A stretch of DNA of 64,000 nt from Strigamia acuminata (GCA_949358305.1 OX442318.1:5566501-5630500); one strand, 5' to 3'. Counted from the stretch's first letter, positions 9,327 to 19,209 are shown. The notes: generated by a model not told the origin, from the sequence alone. Made by a program: numbers and translations.

Positions 9327-11765
9327 ATGGCGTCCTGGGAAGCAATTCCAGAAGGGGCAATTATTAGATTGAACATCTTTCGTGGAAGGATCCCGGACAA
9401 GATGCAAATAGTGTTCAAGCGACTAGGATACGACGCTTGGGTAACCCGGAAGTGGCTCACCAATCAAATTAAAAAATATTGGGGAACCACGAAGCGAATT
9501 TGCCATGGAGACACAGTGGAAGCTTATGCCTTACGTCAAATCATATCCGAACTGGAAGACCCGCATGGACCCATTTTCAATGAGTTGCTGGCGGAATTAT
9601 ATCCAATGGTTTACGAAGAGGCTAAGGACTATGAAGTGTATTGCGACCCGGCAACAAATCGGCAAAAGTTTGCTAAGCGAGTTATGGCGAGGATCAAGGC
9701 GGAAGCTGGCCCAGTAGCGGCAGAATTTATAGTCAAGCAACAAGCTTTTTTAGAAGAGCAGGAAAAGTTAGGATGCCCGCCTGTGACGTCACCACCCGAA
9801 CATTTCGCAAAAACGCAGACTCAGATGCATCAGTTGCATCTAACTGGAGCCGTGGGGAATCGAGTCGCAAACACCAACCGAAATCGACCACGCAGACGAT
9901 ATGCTCCAACTAAAGCGATGAAGGATTGGGAACGTCTCGAAGATCAGCGCTCGAGAAGAAGTCGACATTCTCCCATCGAGTGGCATGAAGAAGCACGCGA
10001 AGTCACGCCACCAAAGAGAGCAAGAAAATGCAGGAGGTCGCACAAGAAGTCGAAGGCACAACGCGAAATTACTCTGCCGATGTCAAAAAAGGACGCACTT
10101 TTAATCAAGATTAAGGGCACCTGCGACCCCGATGAGCCCATCATTCCGTTGGTTGAGTGGGACGACTCGTGGCAAGAGGATTTCGTGATTGTCGATGAGG
10201 CAGAAGAATCGGAGTATTCGTCGGACGCAGGGAAGGAAGCGGTCGCTACCGGAGGAGAAGATTCGTCGGTGTTCCAGAGTCCAGCACCACACAAGGATGT
10301 ACCTGACACCCCATCACCAAGGCCATCCTCCCCTGAAGAAGCAATGACCATTCAGGTCCCGAGCTTGACTCGAAGAGCGTCAGCAGAGCCGGAAGCCCCA
10401 CCTCCGCCTCCCCAACTGCAAGAGCTGATGGCGCTGAAAGTGAAACCGCCAAAGGCAAAGGGAAAGCCAAAAATGTTACGGCCGAAAAAATCGATTGAAC
10501 ATGATCGTTTGAAGAAGAAGAAAGCGCCGACTGTAGACCCGCACACGTTGCCAATGGAGGGACCCATTCCACTGATGGACCACTCGATTCCGGTCCCAGA
10601 ACTCGCATTGTGCCCAGGGGAACAACCAATGAGACCCCAAGAAGACTATGACAAGGATTTCTACAGATTATGGCGCGGTTATTTGAAATACCCGTTGAAC
10701 ACCCAGAAACTGGTCCTCACAAATTTGGATGGATATCAGGCCGCCCAGCTCAATGAAGCGGTGAACGAAATGAAGCGTTTGGCCAGGGAATTTGTGCAAG
10801 TACCACTGAGGGAGCAAAATGAACGCTGGCTGCAAAAATTCCAGAAGAAAACGGTGAAAGTGCAGCAACGCTTACTGTTTCCGGGGGTATTCTACACCGA
10901 TGAGGCGTCGTTCATAGGCGATACTGTGTTGTATACCACGCCATTAGGAATTCCACCTGAAATGCTTACCAACTGGAAGTCAATCCTCTATGATGCGGTG
11001 TTGCTTCGGAGTAATTTGGTGTATGCAAATCTGGCAAATGGAGAAACATGCAATCAGAGCGCGATTCGCCTGAGACAGGAATGGACGATGAGATTAGAAG
11101 AGATGGAAAAGCGTCGAGACTCGCAAACGTTCGGCGCACAAGCTTGTGCATTGTGGAGACCTGCGGGGGCCCCATTTAGACCAAAGGCAGCACCGACAGT
11201 TGCAATCGCCCCTGCCACCACGGCATTTGCTCAAGTCAGCCGCCCTTATGTGACATACATGCCGTCAGTCACCTATGTGCCAGCAGTGTATCGGGCGCTG
11301 ACCTCAACCACCAACGCGACAGAGTCAGGAATCTGTTCAGTGGGGCCGTCCGCCAGCGGAAAAGAGGAAGTACAAACCGTTTCCATGATCCAAAATATGG
11401 AGTACGGCAAAATCAGGTACTATTACCCCAAGTTAAAGTTTTCCGATGGCACGAGAGCTTTGTTAAAGAACAGCTCCACTCTTTGCAAAGAGGCGTTTAA
11501 ATGGCTCGAAAAATCTGTGCGCGAGTTGCAATATCGATCGCGTCACCGCCAACTTATTGCAGTACGCCGAGCCCCGAGCAGTGAGGAAGAGAAATTCGAA
11601 ATGAATTACGACCACGTCCTCAAGAAGGCGGCAGACATTCGTGACGTTTGGTTCCACGTCAATACTGGGATGATGTCTGGCCCAGCCCGCGGATTGCCGA
11701 AATTCTCAATTTCCGAGAATGCAACTCCCGTGGCTATTCCTGAGACGAAAGGGGTTGTTTGGTAA
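9327..11765 (+). CDS. Third ORF of the retrotransposon, 812 aa, unknown function, not a typical Env
   Basis: This is a continuous 812-residue ORF in the position where errantivirus-like Gypsy elements carry env. I see no signal peptide, no transmembrane anchor and no furin-like site, so it is not a typical envelope protein. Residues about 1-170 are mixed alpha-helical in character. Residues about 185-260 are very basic (RNRPRRRY, KRARKCRRSHKKSK), a possible nucleic-acid-binding or nuclear-localisation region. Residues about 290-430 are acidic, then Pro-rich. Residues about 445-600 look folded, and the end is Ala/Pro/Thr-rich and then compact. The length and intact frame imply recent selection. 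A leader exon at 8566-8634 may add 27 residues by splicing. I do not recognise the family. Confidence 0.8.
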   Translation: MASWEAIPEGAIIRLNIFRGRIPDKMQIVFKRLGYDAWVTRKWLTNQIKKYWGTTKRICHGDTVEAYALRQIISELEDPHGPIFNELLAELYPMVYEEAKDYEVYCDPATNRQKFAKRVMARIKAEAGPVAAEFIVKQQAFLEEQEKLGCPPVTSPPEHFAKTQTQMHQLHLTGAVGNRVANTNRNRPRRRYAPTKAMKDWERLEDQRSRRSRHSPIEWHEEAREVTPPKRARKCRRSHKKSKAQREITLPMSKKDALLIKIKGTCDPDEPIIPLVEWDDSWQEDFVIVDEAEESEYSSDAGKEAVATGGEDSSVFQSPAPHKDVPDTPSPRPSSPEEAMTIQVPSLTRRASAEPEAPPPPPQLQELMALKVKPPKAKGKPKMLRPKKSIEHDRLKKKKAPTVDPHTLPMEGPIPLMDHSIPVPELALCPGEQPMRPQEDYDKDFYRLWRGYLKYPLNTQKLVLTNLDGYQAAQLNEAVNEMKRLAREFVQVPLREQNERWLQKFQKKTVKVQQRLLFPGVFYTDEASFIGDTVLYTTPLGIPPEMLTNWKSILYDAVLLRSNLVYANLANGETCNQSAIRLRQEWTMRLEEMEKRRDSQTFGAQACALWRPAGAPFRPKAAPTVAIAPATTAFAQVSRPYVTYMPSVTYVPAVYRALTSTTNATESGICSVGPSASGKEEVQTVSMIQNMEYGKIRYYYPKLKFSDGTRALLKNSSTLCKEAFKWLEKSVRELQYRSRHRQLIAVRRAPSSEEEKFEMNYDHVLKKAADIRDVWFHVNTGMMSGPARGLPKFSISENATPVAIPETKGVVW

Positions 11766-11791
11766 AGATGTCGGTTTTGGGAAAACCTCCC

Positions 11792-11805
11792 AAAAAGAGG
11801 GGAAG
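11792..11805 (+). promoter_or_regulatory. Polypurine tract
   Basis: AAAAAGAGGGGAAG lies immediately before the TG that starts the 3' LTR. This is the expected plus-strand primer site. Confidence 0.8.
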
Positions 11806-13229
11806 TGCGGTGGCCCGGGTGCCACCGGGAAATTATGTTTTATTTTATCGCTTTGAAAATAAGTCAATTTCGGGCGAAAGGAAATAAATAATTCCGAATT
11901 TTATTTATTTCATGCATTTAGCAAAAGTTTGCTTTATTTTATTATTTTTTACATTGTATCTCGAAATAAGTTAATTCGCGTTCAATGTCACCATTTTGTA
12001 TGTAAATCGAATAAAATATATGCATTTGAATTATAAACCAGTTGAATTTATTTTGAGTCTTGAAAGTTGCCAAAATTGGCAGTTTTATTATTATTTTGTG
12101 CCACAAAATGACAGCAGCATAATTGGAGTAATTAGTAGCTATTTTTAGAACTCTGCCTGGCTGCAGAAGACAGCTGAGTGGGAGGTTGCCAGGGCAACCC
12201 ACCCACAAGCTAAGCAATACAGGAAGTGTTTCCTGCTAATAAGGAAATTTAGCAGAAACACTTCAGTCTTACTTTGAAAACCTTGTTGAAACAACCCCGT
12301 GAATTTACTCCAGAAACCTGAAAACTGCAGATAAATCTTACGGCCAAATTTTGCCAAGTTTAAGACTCACCACTTCTTGCAACAGTAAACTGCTGTTGTG
12401 AGAGCCCTTTCTTGTGATAACCACATTGTTATCACGAGATTTCTTCTTGCAACAACTTGCTCGTTGTTGTGAGATTTCCCTTTCTTGTCGCTCAATTAGC
12501 GACGAGATATTTGTATTTTGCCAAGTTTGGCGACCCGCCGTCAAGGTCGTCACTCGTGCCGGCGCGCCGAGTGAGATCCGAGTCGTGGGTGTCGTCCAGT
12601 TTGGATTTGTGTAACGTAACCGAGACGTTTTCGCCACCGTCACGGCCGTCTGTCGCGCCGTCGTGCCGAGCAGAGACCCGAGTCGTGTGGGAAATTGTTT
12701 ATCGAGGTGAATTAGTGGTGAAGGTGCGGACGTTTGTGAGACGTCGTGTTTGAAGAAAACGTCGTGAAAACGTTCCGTCGGCGTACGTGAACGTTTCCAT
12801 CAACGAGACGGAGTTCGAGAGAAGGATCCAGCGCCGAGTCGTCGCCAGATCGCGGAGAAGAAGACGAGCCACGTCGAGAACGCCATTCGACGCCATTTTG
12901 TTTATTTCCATTCTTTTTCCAATTATTCCGTTAAGTATTTTAGTTTTTAGTTTTTTAACGCATGTTTTAACGGTAAAACGTAAAGTTAAGTAAGCTGTGT
13001 AATTTCGATTATTATTTGTAATTCTGTGATTTATTCAAGATTAAGAATAAATCTCTATTGGGAGTTTTTTTTAAAAGAAAGCATTTGTATTCCTTGAAAT
13101 TAGTTAGTTAGTTAAATTCACTTAGGCCATTAGACTAAATATAAATTTTAGTGATAGTGAGTTTTGTAAGTCCTATAAACGACAATCCTTAGTGAGTCAG
13201 TTTTAGTAATTAGATTCCGGTTCACTTCA
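11806..13229 (+). repeat. 3' LTR, 1424 bp
   Basis: It starts TGCGG after the polypurine tract and ends TTCA, with its last 36 bases identical to the window start. The interior is rich in inverted repeats: TGCCAA/TTGGCA near 12068, TTTTGTG/CACAAAA near 12096, GGTTGC/GCAACC near 12184, and a 16-bp stem with one bulge at 12223-12264. Four tandem hairpins follow at 12376-12506. The rest is GC-rich (12530-12860), then AT-rich with an AATAAA-like signal near 13046. The U3/R/U5 borders were not determined. Confidence 0.85.
12376..12506 (+). repeat. Chain of four hairpins with a common CTTG...GAG frame inside the LTR
   Basis: Stems: 12376-12402 (10 bp, two G-T), 12411-12438 (11 bp), 12446-12473 (11 bp) and 12484-12506 (9 bp). 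Each begins CTTG and ends GAG, and is separated from the next by a short pyrimidine-rich spacer. The inner stem sequences differ completely (CAACAG, TGATAAC, CAACAAC, TCGCT) yet each pairs perfectly with its own other arm. Loops are TAAACTG, CACATT, TTGCTC and CAATT. The pattern implies selection on structure, probably in RNA. Confidence 0.85.
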
Positions 13230-13290
13230 CCATTAACCTATCTATCGAACGAAAATTTATGTTCAAAATATCGACCCTAGTTGTTTTTAG

Positions 13291-13341
13291 ATGGCAGCAA
13301 CATTGTTGACATACATTATTGTGCTGTATCAAACACATTAA
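13291..13341 (+). pseudogene. Terminal exon of a Gr gene split by the LTR retrotransposon
   Basis: After an intron-like tract ending TTTTTAG, the 51 bases encode MAATLLTYIIVLYQTH and a stop, the terminal Gr exon with the TYIIVLYQ signature. The bases just upstream (13231-13290) match the last intron of the copies at 16980 and 21142, so the retrotransposon sits in this intron. The rest of the gene must lie left of the window. It could still be spliced across a 13-kb intron. Confidence 0.75.
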
Positions 13342-14076
13342 GTGTTCATTATGAAAACAGGATAAATGGGAAACTAAAAAGTAGAATTCGCGTGGTATAC
13401 ATGAATTATCTATTTGTGTTCTTTTCCTATCATTCAATCTACAATTTTCAGTGTGTTTGGCTCTTGAAACTATTAAACATTTTTAATGTTCCTTTGAAAC
13501 CATTAACGTTTCCAAAAAAAAAATAAAATAACAAAAAAAATAACAGTTTTGCATGCAATTAGCGGCAAAATAACTTAAAATTATTATTTTAACTCCAGTA
13601 TGAACTCCCGTTCTAAGTTTGTAAAATATTACAATCTCAACACGTGTGAACTCGCACGTGATACATGAATTGTCTATTCGTGTACTTTTCCTATCATTTG
13701 ATCAACAATTTGTAGCGACTTGAGGTACCTCGAGGCAGTAGGGACTATTAAACATTTTTAATGTTCGTTTGAAACCATTAACGTTTCCAAAAAATAAGTC
13801 GTAAATGTTACATGTAATTAACGCCCACATAGCATGAAGTAATATTTTATTGCCCCAGTATGGACAAACTTCCGTTCCAAGTCTTTGCTGTTGCGCTATA
13901 ACTGTTTTTATTACACACTACACGCCCATAATGATGTTGTCAACATCTAAGGTGTCGTTTGTAAATCGATTATTACATCGTAAATAGTCCAACACCTCCC
14001 ACAACAAACTGCACGCAAGTAACGTTGAAACGCGTTCAGACTTCAAAGTGTAGACATTTCGTCTTCAATCATCAGC
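13342..14076 (+). other. Spacer and upstream region of Gr gene A
   Basis: No ORF. It is closely similar to 17031-17753 upstream of Gr gene B, as part of the tandem duplication. It contains repeated ACACGTGTGAACTCG and AACCATTAACGTTTCC words. Close to the ATG is CACAACAAACTGC (from 13999), a motif shared with other Gr genes of the window. Confidence 0.6.
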
Positions 14077-15876
14077 ATGCATTTGTCTGCGGATAATTTT
14101 CTCTTCTTGCAACAACAATCGAAAAAACCAATTAACGATTACACAGGCAAGTTGAAATCATTCTGGGGTTATGCGTTTGGAATATTTGGCATAGACATTT
14201 GCAACGATGGCCCAGTTTCAACAAGAAAACTCGCCACTATCTTTGTATTTGCAATAATCCAATTGGTCCTTCTACTCCAATACTTGGTCTGTTTTATCCA
14301 AACCTCTGCAATTAACATTACAATGACTAATTTAAGTTTCTTTGCCTCTCTTTTAACCACTCTTGCCTTGTCTGTATTCAATCTGTGGTTGATGGCCAAG
14401 AGAAGAATTGCTATCACGAAATTGCTTGATGTTTCTATTTCCTGTCTAATTGGCCACACTGAATGCATGAAAAATCTGTGGTTGTATACCTTGGTCCCCT
14501 CTGTGTGCTTGTTTACGCTGGGCATTATAGAGGTAGCGTTGTCAGTTGGTAACGTTCTTATGGTAAACGACAATGAAATGCACAACTACACCACTTTGTT
14601 TCTTTGCGGTATTCGTGTTGCGGACGAACATTTGTACATTGCACGAATAGCAATATTTATTGAATTTTTGTTGGTACTGCTGATTGCTGTAGTATTTATC
14701 AATATTTCTGTCTGGTTTTTTAACTACATGTGCCATTTGGTGTTTTATCGCTTTAAATATTTGAATATGAAACTTGAGAAGATTTTATCGAGTGGGAATC
14801 AATTGAGTGGGTTTGAGTTGTCCGAATATCGCAAGCAACATCAACTAGCCTGCAAGGTGACTGAAGAATTGAGTAATGTTTGGTCCCCTTTGATTTTGTT
14901 TTGGCTTCTTGGGATGATTATCTGTTTGTGTTTTAACCTAAAAGCAATGACTAGTGCTGGCCTTTCAACATTTGATGTGATTTCATGCGTGATTGATGTA
15001 CTAACAGAACTGTGGTTGATTGTTGGTTTGTTTAAAGCGGCTTCACTTGTGAATGTCGAGGTAAGATGTGTCTCAAAATATGATAGAGATTCGTCTTGAT
15101 GAAGTTTTGATTGCAGGCTCATAAATTAGCAGTGAAATTCATTACATTCCCTGTATCAAAATCAGCACTCATTGACCCAGATAAGGTATTTAAAAGTGGA
15201 AACACAAGGGAGTGGGTAAAATTTAAAAGCTTGCTTTTACTTGAAAAAGCGGCTAAAAAGTTGTCCGCTTGAGCAAATACAAGCTTGCGTTTTTATTCAA
15301 AGCTTTGTTTTGAAGCGAGCTTGTACTCAACCGCTCCAATCAAACTGAGTTTGATTTACCAGCTTCAAGCTTGCTGGTGTTTTGGTCATGCGACTTTGAC
15401 GGCCAGTCAGAATCGTACGGAAATTCTTGGAGGATATTTTGGCGGGAATTTCTGGCAGCCAGCTAGCTAGCTTTTGTTAGCCAGTTAAGCCAAAAGCTGG
15501 TCAAGTGATCTTGTAAATGACTCCCTCTTTAAACTTATACTAGCAATCTTTGGAATTTTACCCGCTCCCTTGTGTTTCAACTTTAAGGAAATATACTGTA
15601 ACACTGTTTTATAACGCTTTTTCTCATTTTTTGTAGATTGATTATGATTATTATATTAATTATACGCTCTTAAGCGATCGACTTGTCAACACTCGCATAG
15701 GCATAAATGCATCAGGATTATTTTTGTTGAATACTTCAAGTTTTCTCAGTGTAAGTTTAAATCAAAACCCACCTATCGAATGAATGAAAAAGTATTTTGA
15801 AAAAATCTACTTTAATTGATTTTAGATGGCAGCAACATTGTTGACTTACATTATTGTGGTTTTTCAATCACGTTAA
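14077..15876 (+). CDS. Gustatory receptor family protein, gene A, complete (4 exons)
   Basis: Exons 14077-15060, 15117-15185, 15637-15750 and 15826-15876 give about 405 residues; all introns are phase 0. The first exon carries about six hydrophobic helices (roughly residues 52-75, 82-105, 135-160, 185-215, 268-290, 296-320). Exons 3-4 carry the seventh, with NASGLFLLNTSSF and the terminal TYIIVVFQ signature of arthropod Grs. The family forms ligand-gated ion channels in the plasma membrane of chemosensory neurons; the ligand cannot be told from sequence. Intron 2 is enlarged by a TTAA-flanked element. The nearest relative in the window is gene B (conserved in both coding and flanking DNA). 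The start is the conserved MHLS. Confidence 0.87.
15194..15582 (+). mobile_element. 389-bp TTAA-flanked MITE in intron 2 of Gr gene A
   Basis: Terminal inverted repeats (GTGGAAACACAAGGGAG at the left, its complement at the right) are flanked by TTAA at 15190-15193 and 15583-15586. The paralogous intron of gene B has the empty site GTATTTAAGGAAATATAC, so insertion and target duplication are seen directly. TTAA targeting suggests a piggyBac-type helper. Another end of the same family is at 37088-37148. Confidence 0.88.
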
Positions 15877-16690
15877 GAGTTCATTATGCAAACAAGATGT
15901 TAAATAATGGTGGATTTGATCCATTTCCAGTTAATGTGATTTTGTTTAAAACCAAATTAAGGACGAGTTGTTTAGAGCAAAAAAAGAACTTACTTGTGTT
16001 TGTGCTAGGTTAAGTTATTCAGTTATCTTGTTTATTCTTCATATATTGTGTTCTTTTATATTCTCATGTTCCCATGTTAAACCTAGCTTTAAGCCTTTCG
16101 GTGCATGCATATTGTTACAATAATGGTATAATATATGATTAAGTGCTGCTATTCTTTCAAGTTTTCTTAATTGTAATCATTTTATATATTGTTTAATCAG
16201 TAAAAGACTTGGATTCACAAAGTTCAGTCGTGTTGTGTTTCTTGTCTCCCTTTTAAGCCCGATCCTCAGAGTCTAAAGTCCTATATGAAATAGTTGGGCG
16301 GAATCCTCCATTTAGTCTTTCCTGAGGGCGCCATTAAGTAACTCCGTTAAAGTTTGCATTGGTGTAACCAGCCTCATCCCTCACTTCTTCTGCATCATCA
16401 AGACCTACAAGTGGTCAACATCTGCCACACGAGTCAAGTAAACAAGTTTTGATCTGCCATTACATATTATTGAAATCATTACTACAAATTTACACACAAT
16501 TTTCTTTTCAACAAATGAGAACGACACAAATCATTCCAACAACTAAAATGCAAAAACCATGAGTAATACACAAAAACCATGAGTAATACATCTTTTTTCT
16601 ATTGCAGTTCTTTAATTATCATAATTCGATCAACCAGTAAGTAGTGCTACCACGATGCTCCTAAAATTATAAAACACTCAAACTTTATTT
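15877..16690 (+). other. Duplicated intergenic DNA downstream of Gr gene A
   Basis: No gene found. 15968-16690 is repeated with few changes at 20112-20830 downstream of gene B. This supports tandem duplication of the whole receptor-plus-fragment unit. Confidence 0.6.
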
Positions 16691-16704
16691 TTTATTTTCT
16701 ACAG

Positions 16705-17030
16705 ATGGATTATGATTACTGTATTAATTGCATGAGTTGTCAACACTCTTTAAATCAACCAGAAAAAAAACCCAAACTTACTGGGCACGATGTCCTATCT
16801 GTGGCACGCGCATCCACATTCGATTTCGTTCGACGGCCATAGGATGTGAAAGGTAAGTATATTTAAATTCGTCTGGATTATTTTTGCTGAATACTTCAAA
16901 TTTCCTCAGCGAAAGTTTAAACCCATTAACCCATCGGAAGAAAACTTATGTTCAAAATATCGACTTTAATTGTTTTTAGATGGCAGCAACATTGTTGACA
17001 TACGTTATTGTGCTATATCAAACACATTAA
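16705..17030 (+). pseudogene. Gr pseudogene remnant (exon 3 interrupted, exon 4)
   Basis: An exon-3 start (ATGGATTATGATTACTG, after CTACAG) breaks off at about 16740. The exon-3 end resumes at 16865-16910 (GGATTATTTTTGCTGAATAC). Exon 4 at 16980-17030 is intact, with TYVIVLYQ. Between the two exon-3 pieces lies a foreign 110-bp segment with a reading frame containing CPICG and ending in a donor-like AAAG|GTAAGT. No exons 1-2 are seen here. The same arrangement occurs at 20845-21190. Confidence 0.75.
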
Positions 17031-17753
17031 GTGTCCATTACGCGAACAATTGATAAATGAGAAACACGTGTTCGCATGTGGTACACGAATTGTCTATTCG
17101 TGTATTTTTCTTATCATTCAATCAACAATTTGCAGTGTGTTGGGCTCTTGAAACTATTAATCATTTTTAATGTTCCTTTGAAACCATTAACGTTTCCAAA
17201 AAAAATAAAATAACAAAAAAATAACAGTTTTGCATGCAATTAGCGGCAAAATAACTTAAAATTATTATTTTAACTCCAGTATGGACTCCCGTTCTAAGTT
17301 TGTAAAATATTACAATCTCAACACGTGTGAACTCGTACGTGATACATGAATCGTCTATTCGTGTACTTTTCCTATCATTTGATCAACAATTTGTAGCGAC
17401 TTAAGGTACCACAAGGCTCTAGGGAGTATTAAACATTTTTAATGTTTGTTTGAAACCATTAACATTTCCAAAAAATATGTCGTAAATTTTACATGTAATT
17501 ATCGCCCAAATAGCATGAAAGTATTATTTTATTACTACAGTATGGACTAAGTTATCTAAGCATAGTGAATTCCCGTTCCAAGTATTTGCTTTTTCACTAT
17601 AACTGTTTTTATTACACACTACACACCCGTAATGATGTTGTCAACATCGTAGGTGTTGTTTGTCAATCGATTATTACATAGTAAATATTCCAACACCACC
17701 CACAACAAACTGCACGCAAGTCGCGTTCAAACGAGTTCAGAGTGTTCAGCAGC
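17031..17753 (+). other. Upstream region of Gr gene B
   Basis: No ORF. Paralogous to 13342-14076. CACAACAAACTGC lies at 17701-17713, about 40-55 bp before the ATG. Confidence 0.6.
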
Positions 17754-19170
17754 ATGCATTTGTCTGTGGATAATATTCTCGTCTCGCAACAACAATCGGA
17801 AAAACCAACTAACGATTACACAGGCAAGTTGAAATCATTCTGGGGTTATGCGTTTGGAATATACGGCGTAGACATTTGCAACGATGGCACAGTTTCAACA
17901 AGAAAACTCGCCACTATCTTTGTATTTGCAATAATCCAATTGGCCCTTCTACTCCACTACTTGGTCTGTTTCATCCAAACCTCTGCAATTAACATTACAA
18001 TGACCAATATTAGTTTCTTTGCCGGTGTTTTAATCATTCTTTCATTGTCTGTATTCAATCTGTGGTTGATGGCCAAGAGAAGAATTGCTATCAAAAAATT
18101 GCTTGATGATTCTATTTCCTGTCTAATTGGCCACACTGAATGCATGAAAAATCTGTGGCTGTATACCTTGGTCCCCTCTGTGTGCTTGTTTACGCTGGGC
18201 ATTATAATGGTAGCGTTGTCAGTCGGTAACGTTCTTATGGTAAACGACAATGAAATTCGCAACTACACCACTTTGTTGCTTTGGAGAATTGATATTGCGG
18301 ACGAACATTTGTACATTGCACGAATAGCGATATTTATTCAAATTGTGTTGGCATTGCTAATTTCTGTAGTATTTATCAATATTTCTGTCTGGTTTTTTAA
18401 CTACATGTGTCATTTGGTGTTTTATCGCTTTAAATATTTGAATATGAAACTTGAGAAGATTTTATCGAGTGGGAATCAATTGAGTGGGTTTGAGTTGTCC
18501 GAATATCGCAAGCAACATCAACTTGCCTGCGAGGTGACTGAAGAATTGAGTAATGTTTGGTCTCCTTTGATTTTATTTTGGCTTCTTGGGCTCATTATCT
18601 GTTTGTGTTTTAACCTAAAAGTAATGACTAGTGTCTTTTCAACATTGGAGGTGATTGCATGCGTGATTGATGTACTAACAGAACTGTGGTTGATTGTTGG
18701 TTTGTTTAAAGCGTCTTCACTCGTGAATGTCGAGGTAAGATGTCTCTCTAAATATGATAAAGATTTGTCTTAATGAAATTTTGATTGAAGGCTCATAGAT
18801 TAGCAGTGAAATTCGTTTCATTCCCTGTATCAAAATCAACACTTACTGACAGAGATAAGGTATTTAAGGAAATATACTGTAATAACATAATGCAGAGTTT
18901 TTTATAACGCTTTTTTTCATTTTTTTGTAGATTGATTATGATTATTATATTAATTATACGCTGTTAAGCGATCGACTTGTCAACACTCGCGTAGGCATAA
19001 ATGCATCAGGATTATTTTTGTTGAATACATCAAGTTTTCTCAGTGTAAGTTTAAACCAAAACCCACCGATCGAATGAATGAAAAAGTGTTTTGAAAACAT
19101 TGACTTTAATTGATTTTAGATGGCAGCAACATTGTTGACTTACGTTATTGTGGTTAATCAATCACATTAA
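17754..19170 (+). CDS. Gustatory receptor family protein, gene B, complete (4 exons)
   Basis: Exons 17754-18734, 18791-18859, 18931-19044 and 19120-19170 give about 404 residues with phase-0 introns. I chose the ATG of MHLSVDN at 17754; the frame is open four codons further upstream without another ATG. It is a close paralogue of gene A (most of exon 1 identical), with the same seven-helix layout and a terminal TYVIVVNQ. The exon-2 acceptor reads TTGAAG rather than CAG, which may weaken splicing. Intron 2 lacks the MITE found in gene A. It is probably a chemosensory ligand-gated channel subunit of the neuronal membrane, with unknown ligand. Confidence 0.86.
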
Positions 19171-19209
19171 GTGTGAATTATGCAAACAAGATGTTAAATA
19201 ATGATAGAC

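Larger units (their letters stand above)
1..13229 (+). mobile_element. Ty3/Gypsy-type LTR retrotransposon, nearly complete, 5' LTR cut by window edge
   Basis: The window opens in the last 36 bases of an LTR that recurs intact at 13194-13229. Between lie, in order, a primer-binding site, a Gag ORF with CCHC knuckle, an aspartic protease, RT (YLDD), RNase H, an integrase with HHCC and DDE residues, a third large ORF, a polypurine tract and a full 3' LTR. The order PR-RT-RH-IN is that of Ty3/Gypsy. The element lies in the last intron of a Gr gene, since that gene's terminal exon follows directly. The two visible LTR ends are identical, which suggests recent insertion, but the pol region carries an in-frame stop and a reading-frame break. 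The expected target duplication (starting CCATT at 13230) cannot be tested because the 5' flank is outside the window. Confidence 0.93.

Noticed and set aside
9327-11765. Envelope protein
   Set aside because: Position fits env, but no signal peptide, membrane anchor, fusion region or cleavage site is visible.
12414-12753. ORFs within the 3' LTR
   Set aside because: They cover the hairpin chain and GC-rich region and show no protein features; structure explains the sequence better.
14169-14585. Minus-strand ORFs opposite Gr exon 1 in several genes
   Set aside because: They recur at the same place in every paralogue as shadows of the conserved coding strand.
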